Program-made: the position numbers and the translations under genes | Shown here: positions 56,526 to 64,000 of the stretch, one piece after another | How positions within the stretch are numbered: the first letter of the stretch is position 1 | How the letters are laid out: the number at the start of each line of letters is the position of its first letter | Notes under the pieces: generated by a model | What the model was told of the DNA's origin: nothing | The model's input: only the letters and a program-made list of their open reading frames with translations | Database searches by the model: none | NCBI GenBank assembly: GCA_014898425.1 | Contig: RCSZ01000005.1 | Location: forward strand, 2,258,501-2,322,500 | DNA from: Botryotinia globosa | Taxonomy: Eukaryota > Ascomycota > Leotiomycetes > Helotiales > Sclerotiniaceae | DNA: 64,000 nucleotides | Reading direction: 5' to 3'

Positions 56526-58073
56526 ATTGAGTGGAGGGGTGGAGGTCAAGCTTGATTGAGATTGGACGGTGTTGGAGCTGGGTTTTGTCGCAAAAGCTGT
56601 AATGGGGTGGACTGGATGTGAGTTGAACGAGAAGTGGGCGGATAATTAAGGGGATTGACATTGTACTGGTTGATATGCAACTTGTAAATAGATACCCAAG
56701 GAGAGCGTTGTGAAGAAACGCAAGTAGTCATGATGACATGATACTTCTGTATCGTTCATACTTTGTACTGCTGACGCCTTTATGCCACTTGGCGATAATA
56801 AAATTTCTCCTCTTGTTAGCACGATGTTTAGGTGTGATTTATTGCTATCTTGAGTGGGCTGACAAGTAGAAGGTGAAGTTCTTTTTGAGAAGCTTGCTGT
56901 GTTCTAATTCTAACATTCCCTGCACCAAAATAAGTAGGAAACTTGTGGTGTAAGCTATGTTATATTTCCTACCCTCCTCGCCCTTCTAGTATAAAATCTG
57001 CCTACAACCTACAAATTTCTTTTCCTCTGTTCTTAAACAACCCCATCTAATCCATCGCAGCGAGATTCTAATCACCAGAAAACTTTCTCGTGCTCATATG
57101 AGTATACCTACTCATGGCAGTTATAGTTGATATAATAGTCCCTCACAAGCATCAATCATCAACCTTCCCACCGACTTTCCTACAGCACCTTACAATAGAT
57201 AAACACCCAAACGAGTATGTAATCCTCATCATCGCATTATCAGCGATAGCGCAATCAACAAAAACCCAAGTCTTAATCAACGAAGATGAAAGCGCGACGA
57301 GTTGAATCGTAATTTCAAGTAGGAAAATTCGCATATCGTTCCTAGCAAAAAAACACACCACTTCAGAATCTAGGTGATGCAGAATTATATTGATATCCTT
57401 ACTATCTATATCCACTGCAACAACAGCAAGAATCAATAAACAAAACACTACCTTCCCATGTAAATTTCGAATCACATTCGATTGGCCAATTTTCTAGAAC
57501 AAGAGGAATGGTAGACTAGTACACCTACACATCACGATTAGTACCTACCGGTAACCGATAAACCACAAGCCACAAGCCACAACCGCAAATCCCAGGAAGA
57601 CTCTCGGGCCAGCTCCGTCAACGAACGTATTCCATGCAAAGCTGAACAATCCTGGGATAGGTAACATGAAGAATCTAGATCTAGAACTACGATCGAGCCA
57701 AGGTCGGGTATGTAACTGCCATTGATCGAAACGGAGGAATGTAGGGGAAGAGGAGGTAAGTAGCGAAGTCTTTGAAAGCTTGTTAGGAATGGTGCATGTG
57801 GAGTTGGGGATGTGGTGTATGAGATGGCATGGGAGTGTTGGGTGTATTTAACTTCATGTGGGTCTTTGCCGGTTGAAGTTTACGATTGTAGATTTGGGAA
57901 GAGAGGAACTTTGAGGGTGGAGCAGGTTAAGGATAGATCGATGAACAGGATGGAGGACAGTATAGTGTATTTGACTCGGCTTTAATTGCTAACTACATCA
58001 CAGCAATAGGTAAATATTATCGGAAACAACAATTGAAAATCAGATAACATTGCAAGAATTAGAATGAATCGCA
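56526..58073. other. Convergent 3' intergenic region (1.5 kb)
   Basis: This separates 2EXR paralog 3 from the broken Cys-repeat gene. Open frames at 57114-57475 overlap on opposite strands and the minus one starts with GTG; neither has support. Confidence 0.5.
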
Positions 58074-59541
58074 CTACCAGAACTCAATGGCCCCTGGAAA
58101 CAACCACCCCTTGCCATCTGGACTATTGGCCCCATCATCATCCGAGATACCAGATGCACTCGAGCCATCATCATCTGAGCTCCCCGACGAACTAGAACCA
58201 TCTAATGTCTCACCCAAACTGTTTCCAAGTATATTGACTAACACAGATAAATCCGGGGTGCTACAATGTTGTCTATAACATTGAAGTTGGTACTAGACCG
58301 GGAGCGAAGCGCAGAATAGTTTAAAACATTCTTTTTGAAAGCATTCTTCCTGATTTTCTGGGGCTACGGTTTCACATTCCCCCTCTAGAGTTTGAAGTAC
58401 AGGAAGTTCGGCACCGATAAAGTTTTTATTGTCGCAATGTGATTCATAGCATTGTAGTTGATAGTCCAGTGGTAAAGTGCCGCACGAATAACCAATAGGA
58501 CCCGACATTGGACAATTATCACGGTAACATTGGAGCTGATTTTCAGCGGCTACGCTGATGCAGCCTCCGTCTGATTCAGGACTCTGCTGGGCAGCATTAG
58601 GTGTTTGTTGAGCAGGACTGGGCGTTTTTTGAACCGAATTTGGCGTTTGTAGAGCTGGTTCTGATACAAGAGAAGTGTAGACTTCATGGCAGCGATTTTT
58701 GTAACAATCGATTTGATATTGTGGAGGCAATGAGGCGCATGAGAATCCAGGAGAGCCGGGCATAGGGCAATTTCGGTAAAAGCATTCTAGCTCATTTTCT
58801 GGTGCAAAACTAGCACAATCTTCCCCATAATTCTCTGGAGTTTTCTGAGGTGCTGCTGGTTTGGTAGAAGTTTAAATCTCGTGGCAACGAGTTTTTTTAG
58901 CAATCAAGCTGGTATTGTGGTGGCAACGATCCACAAGAAAACCCTGGGGGACCTGGCATCGGACATAGTTTTTGGAAACACTCCAACTCATATTCAGGTG
59001 CTACCCCATCACAACCTTGTCCTAAACTGATACCCACGGGAGATTCAAGTGCTACTTCAACAGATGTTGCCGTCTCAGGCTTTGGATCGCATTTTGATTT
59101 GTAACACGCTAGCTGATAATCTGGTGGGTAAGAAGCACATAATGATCCAGGAGGACCAGCAGGTTCGCGACAATTTTCTTTATAACACTGTAGTTGATAT
59201 TGAGGTGCTACCCCACGACATCCACCGAGGAGAGGCGGCGAAGTTTGTTGAGCAACAGCTTGACTAGTTGTGACTTGAGCGAATAGTTCGGGACGTTTTG
59301 ACTTGTAGCATGCGAGATGATTTGCAGGAGGATAAGAGGCACAAGAGGACCCGAGTAGTCCGTTTGTTGGTTGAGGACATTGATCTTTGTAACATTGTAA
59401 TTGAAGTTCCTGAGCGACTCCAGCGCATCCTCCAACTAGAAGAGCACTGGCTTCCACGGAAGTTGTCACTGCCGCAGTCATGGAAGTCTGCGCTTAAAAA
59501 GCCAAAGCTATCAAGGCTTGACTGATGTCAGATGCCTTCAT
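58074..59541 (-). pseudogene. Broken gene for a modular Cys-rich, probably secreted protein (12 modules)
   Basis: I do not recognise the family. The reading frame contains twelve copies of C-x10-C-x4-C, alternating two types: type A like CRGVAPQYQLQCYKENC and type B like CASYPPDYQLACYKSKC. Linkers are Pro/Gln/Thr/Ser-rich. The likely start is ATG 59541, giving a short hydrophobic leader (MKASDISQALIALAF) that could be a signal peptide. Breaks: TAA at 59494-59496 inside the leader, TAA at 58897-58899 in module 6, a net one-base gain next to an A7 run (58884-58898), TAA at 58872-58874, and TAG at 58293-58295 in module 12. Beyond the last stop, the frame continues with the rest of module 12 and a Ser/Asp/Gly-rich tail to 58074. 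No plausible introns remove these stops. The piece 58897-59481 could still be made as a shorter product. Cys-rich and apparently secreted suggests an extracellular or effector-like role, by inference only. Confidence 0.72.
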
Positions 59542-60767
59542 CTTCGATGGAGATATATTGAACAAATCTTGATGATAAGATGTGCGAAAATAAATCGTGT
59601 TAAATGGATGAAGCGGAGATTGTATAAGATAAAAACTTGTGAAAAATAAGGGGCTCGTTCAAAATTCCGTTGGCCAAAGTTGAAGAATGACATTCGATTT
59701 TGAACGCCAAGGAATGTAATTTTTAAAACACATCTCTTCAATGAACAACGGTCACATATTTTCACTTGAATGTGAGTTGCTAAAATCTTGCACATGGAAT
59801 TTCCCGTCAAGTTAATGTAGGAGGAACCAAAAGGGGAAGATTCTGTGAATTTACAGAATCAAACTTATGCTCAATGTTTTTAGAAGAGAATGAGGAATCG
59901 ATCTGGGTTGGGAATTTTGAAAGCTGTGAGCAATGCGGAAGTGATTCTGTGCTTTACAACGAACAATTTGAGTCCGCTGACAATTGCACTTGAATAGATC
60001 TCAGACTGCGATGCGAGAAAGTACTCACTTCCATGGTAGGGTAACGGTGTAACACGTTATGCGATGATTCTGAACCACGATTTGTTGAGGAATGTTCCAT
60101 CTTGTCATTTTCATGGTGTGTTCACAGATCTTCGTAGACTGAATCCCAAAAGATCTGCGATATTAGAATTGGCCTATACATATAGAACAGTATTCGAGAC
60201 CTGCCATTTTGGTCAGGGCAAGTTATACTGATGCTTGTTTGACTTCTGCCATATTTTTGCAGCGGGCTTGCGATGAGAATCGACTTCTCAGTCTTCAGAT
60301 ATATTGAACCCAAATAACAATAACACGGAATTCAAGAACCACAATCTTCATTTCTCCTCAAAATATTGTCATCGCGATATGTTTGGTGCATGTACGAGAA
60401 GAACCTCGATAATGGCGATTGCTTGAGTCGTGTCGAGGTTGAAAGCGGCACGTGAGTGAGAAGAGATGTCATGGGCTGTGATTAAAGGCTGCTGACTAAC
60501 TCTCAAAACTCGCAAGGATAGGTTAGCCCATGCGTCACTGTGATTAAAAAAAAGTCGGGCCCCACCAACGTTACAATTGAACTTTTGAACTTTTGAACTT
60601 TTGAAGCTTCCAAAATATTTGTCGCAATCATAAAATTTTAGTATTATATGATTACTCTTCAGATCTATTTCATTTATCCTCATATTTCCTCATACATGTA
60701 TCAAATCTAATGCGGTGACAACATTACTATTACATTTGCTCCATTCAGATCAATAAACCGATAAAAT
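59542..60767. other. Divergent intergenic region before RPC4
   Basis: 1.2 kb with promoters for the Cys-repeat gene (minus) and RPC4 (plus). Three near-copies of TTTTGAAC occur at 60578-60606. No further gene supported. Confidence 0.5.
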
Positions 60768-62763
60768 ATGCCACCAAAAGCAGAGAGGGGAGCTACCTCG
60801 CGGGGTAGACCCCGAGGTAGAGGACGAGGAAGAGGAAGAGGAATCGCAATTGAAGAGATTGAGACCCCAGAGCTGAGAGGTGTTCTTGACCAATCTTCTA
60901 AACCTACTCAATCTCCTGCGCCGGTTGCGCCGGTTGCGCCGATGGCACCAATGACACAATCGACTGCTACCATTATTCCAAAAATCGAACCCAGTGACGA
61001 TGCATTCGATCCAAATACCTCGCCTGCGATAACACCTGCCGAAACTCCTGCTGGGACTCCTGCGCCAACAGCCGCGACTACCTCGGCGAGACTTCCATCG
61101 AGAACAGAAAGTGCGATTGCAAGAGGACGTGGCGGGGCAAGTACAAGGGCGCGAGGTGAAGCTACTACTGGAAGAGCCAGATTTAAGCCCAAAAATATCA
61201 GAAGAGATCAAGCAGACAGAGATAGATTAGAACAAGAGGAAAGGGATAGAATTGCGGCAAATCAGGCACAAGCAGAAAAGGAAGCTCGTAGGTCTCAGAG
61301 AGGAAGAGGTCACATTGGAAGAGGTAGAGGAGATGCGATGGGTCAAAACCGTGGCGCAGGAAGGGGAGCTCCAATCTCAAGTGCTACTGGTATTTTCAGT
61401 GTTGCGCCGGCAGCAATGGGTAAGTCAATCGCTAATTGCTTGTCAACTTTACTAATCTCAATTTACAGACAGAAAAGGTGGCATGGATGGCTTTGCAATT
61501 GCAAATACTAGAGGCGGTGGGGGAGGAGGAGGTGGTGGCGGATTCGGAGGGGGAGGGGGAGGAGGTGGCGGCGGTGGTGGAGGAAGTGGTGGTCATGGAG
61601 GTTCTGGATCAGGAATTGGAGGGGGAGTAAATGTACTATCAGCCGAAAACATGGCCACTTTCAATCCAGAATATCCCGACGACGACGGACAAGCGAGGAA
61701 AGTCAATATTGAAATGATCAATCTGGTTGACGACGATGATGAAATGGTTGGCTCTGGCAGAGGCGTGAATGGTGGTTTCAAATCACGATCTCTCGCACCG
61801 ATCCGGATCAAGCGTGAAGAACATAAGGAACGTTCCAATATGATGGTTAGTGATCCAGAACTTGCAGAGATAGCCAAGAAGCAAGCCGATGGAGTGGAGG
61901 ATATTCAATCTGGCGAAGATGTCGAGATGACTATGGATGGAGCAACAACAACGGATGAGCCAAGAACAAAAGGAGAACCTGGCCTTGAATCTCCAACCAT
62001 GTCGAAATTTCCAGAGTTCAAAGCACCATCCTCCCCCGAAGATAAAAAGCATCCTAAGAGGGAGCCTGTTTCACCACAACAATCCAAGGTACGACCTAGC
62101 AGAAAGAAGGATAAAATGCCAGTCATACAAACGGAAGAGGATAAGTTCGAATACGAACGCTATCTTGAGGATGTTGACATCCTTGCTGAGGAACTTCGTC
62201 TGTTGAGAGGAACAGTGGATAAAACAGCTAAGGATAAAGGAAAAGGAAAGGCTGTCGATGTTGATGGAGATGTTGGAATGAATGGAGAACAGGAACAAGA
62301 TGAAGCTCAACCAGAAGCCAATCATGCAGATGGTCGAATCTATCTATTCCAATTCCCACCTGTTTTACCTCGACTCTTTAATCCTCAAGTCGAAAACTCG
62401 GATGATGTCGTCGTCACCCAATCTTCGGAAAAAGTCGATCTTACCGATGATAAAGAGAAAGGAATCAAAAAGGAATCGGAAGAAGTTATCATCAAGACTG
62501 AACCTAATCTTGACCAGGAAAATGAAGCTTTGGTTAGTGAACAAGGATATATCGGAAAATTGGTGGTAAGGAAGAGCGGCAAAGTTGAATTGGATTGGGG
62601 TGGAACAAGTATGGCAGTAGGTCGCGGTGTTCCAGCTGCTTTTTTGAGTCAAATTGTTCTTGCTGAAGATCCCAAGGGCGAGGCACCAGAAGGTGTCGCT
62701 ACTGGATTAGGAAAATTGATGGGCAAATTCATCGTTACTCCTGATTGGGAGAAGATTTTTTGA
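60768..62763 (+). CDS. RPC53: RNA polymerase III subunit RPC4 (C53 homolog)
   Basis: This is the RPC4/POLR3D subunit, which with C37 forms the TFIIF-like subcomplex used in Pol III initiation and termination. Exons are 60768-61419 and 61469-62763 with a 49-bp intron (GTAAGT donor, ACTAAT branch, TTTACAG acceptor), 648 residues. The N-terminus is rich in Arg-Gly (RGRPRGRGRGRGRG) and Pro/Thr. After the intron comes a long oligo-Gly run, then acidic and basic linkers with several sumoylation-like IKRE/IKKE motifs. The conserved C-terminal RPC4 domain includes GRIYLFQFPPVLP, GYIGKLVVRKSGKVELDWGG, and a final FIVTPDWEKIF. The family assignment rests on the C-terminal block. Low-complexity length differs between fungi and is not a sign of damage. 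Confidence 0.9.
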
Positions 62764-63626
62764 TAAAATGGACTCTGGATAGGAGGAAGAAGGTCAGAAG
62801 CGAAGATAGAGGATGCTACGTAAGATGTTGAGGCACGATGAACTGGAAATTTCTTGCATAGCAATGGCGTTGGGCCTTTTTGGAAAGGTGTCATTGGACA
62901 TTCATCTCTCACGATGACTCTAGGTTTATGCCAATGAATAATAACGTATTACATATATCGGCACGCTCTATTGAAACCAGGACTCGAGGTCTCCATCATT
63001 GTGTGCTTTCTTGTCCAATTCTTTTTTGTTAAGGGTCCCACAATCCACAGGTCTTGGTATTTGAAGAAAGTTTCCAGGCGAAGAAAAAACATGTCCACAA
63101 AGGCCAATACCAATACGTACTCGGGCCTTATGTTCTCGACCGAATGACCGAATGACCGGAGGCCGAAACTTTTTGATGCATAATTTGTTATCTGCGTGAA
63201 AGTTTTGCCGCGAATAGATTCCGAGACAATATCTGGATCCAGAACTGTCCAGACAGTGGGATGAATTGTCCTAAATTGTGGGGATGCGGGGATTTTCACC
63301 CTGCCATATCGAGCGCGTCCACATCTCGTGCACTAATAGGCCACCACGTCTTCTTGTCAACCACATCATCGTAGGTGCTACATATTTATTTTGTTTAATT
63401 ATGCTTTTCTGTGTATATATATATATATTTTTTTTTATATCTGATTTCCTGTTCTATTTGATTTGATACCATTGCCTTTCCTGCTTTTGAACCTTCTTGT
63501 TCTATATTACAATAACTATATTCTCAGAAGTTGTCGCTGAATCACACATCATTTGCGTGGTGAACGTAACACGGGCAGTAGCAAACCATTTTTACTTCGT
63601 GGCATATCAAAATTCCGAAGCTTTCA
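62764..63626. other. Intergenic region before FAD monooxygenase
   Basis: About 860 bp of 3' flank and promoter. A minus-strand open frame at 62949-63299 lacks support. An AT/T run lies at 63414-63437. Confidence 0.5.
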
Positions 63627-64000
63627 ATGCCAGGCAGAACAGAGTCTACAGAAAACAAGATGCCCCTTCGTGTCTTAATAGTTGGAGCTGGATTGGCCGG
63701 TCTAGCGGCAGCACTTTCCACAAAACTTGCAAACCCCTCGCATGAAGTAACAATTTTGGAAACCGTATCGGAATTGGCTGAAGTCGGGGTAAGAAAAACG
63801 TGCCAACTTCTTTGTTTGTATCTACGGAACCAGACTGATCAGCGTTACAGGCAGGACTACAAATCACACCCAATGCATCTCGACTCTTCAAGAAATGGGG
63901 AATCTACGATGATCTCGCGCCCAAAGCTACATTTCCAAAAACCCTCTCGGTATGGCGATTTGATGGAACGAAACGTTTAGCATATTCTCCAGATTTCCAA
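63627..64000 (+). CDS. FAD-dependent monooxygenase, salicylate-hydroxylase-like (5' part, runs off right edge)
   Basis: This is the N-terminal part of a group A flavoprotein monooxygenase. Exon 1 is 63627-63788 and exon 2 starts at 63851; a 62-bp intron (GTAAGA donor, TTACAG acceptor) joins EVG to AGLQITPNASRLFKKWGIYD. The dinucleotide-binding motif GAGLAGLAAA follows a hydrophobic beta strand (LRVLIVGAG), and an acidic residue ends the second strand (TILE). AGLQITPNA is typical of the salicylate hydroxylase/6-hydroxynicotinate monooxygenase group. A second in-frame ATG at 63660 would place the beta strand closer to the N-terminus and may be the true start. Substrate cannot be told from this fragment. 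Confidence 0.85.

Overview
The window is nuclear DNA of a filamentous ascomycete. Evidence for this is the short GT..AG introns (mostly 49-121 bp) with CTAAC/ACTAAT-like branch sites, the intron-containing tRNA-Phe, the absence of bacterial-style operons, and fungal genes such as Mgm1, Dug3, a NimE-type cyclin B, a YAT-type amino acid permease and an Agc1-type carrier. The moderate A+T content, the 2EXR-like paralogs and the orphan 'MC...' Cys-rich proteins suggest Leotiomycetes, perhaps Sclerotiniaceae. That placement is an impression from reading, not a computed result.

Layout. 1-5 kb: the 5' part of MGM1 (runs off the left edge) divergent from DUG3. 5.6-9 kb: two 2EXR/F-box-like genes. 9.1-10.3 kb: a dense GATA cluster in front of a cystinosin-type transporter. 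10.8 kb: tRNA-Phe(GAA). 12.1-13.9 kb: amino acid permease. 14.4-20 kb: three unnamed genes whose proteins begin Met-Cys and carry an N-terminal cysteine cluster. 20.6-21.9 kb: OCH1-like glycosyltransferase with a Glu-rich tail. 23.8-25.9 kb: third 2EXR-like gene. 25.9-30.2 kb: gene-free, pyrimidine-rich minisatellite DNA ending in a strong palindrome. 30.2-32.3 kb: transcription factor with an N-terminal PB1-like region and a C-terminal Zn2Cys6 cluster. 32.3-37.3 kb: long divergent upstream region. 37.3-39.6 kb: B-type cyclin. 39.6-43.2 kb: gene-free purine-rich DNA. 43.2-45.4 kb: EF-hand mitochondrial carrier. 46.4-48.8 kb: a small orphan ORF and a decayed Clr5-domain gene. 49.1-50.6 kb: a membrane-protein gene with a 10-C tract that shifts frame, followed by a decayed duplicate of its 3' end. 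51.4-52.2 kb: small membrane/coiled-coil protein. 54.6-56.5 kb: fourth 2EXR-like gene. 58.1-59.5 kb: a broken gene for a probably secreted protein of twelve C-x10-C-x4-C modules. 60.8-62.8 kb: RNA polymerase III subunit RPC4. 63.6 kb to the right edge: start of an FAD monooxygenase.

Most recognised genes are unrelated housekeeping or transport functions, so no biosynthetic cluster is evident. Weak functional themes are mitochondrial function (Mgm1, Agc1) and sulfur/glutathione/amino-acid handling (Dug3, cystinosin-like, permease). The accessory content (2EXR paralogs, MC-type Cys-rich proteins, the modular Cys-repeat pseudogene, the Clr5 relic) is where novelty is most likely. Several genes appear disrupted and three of the lesions are one-base gains at homopolymers, so assembly error must be excluded before decay is accepted.
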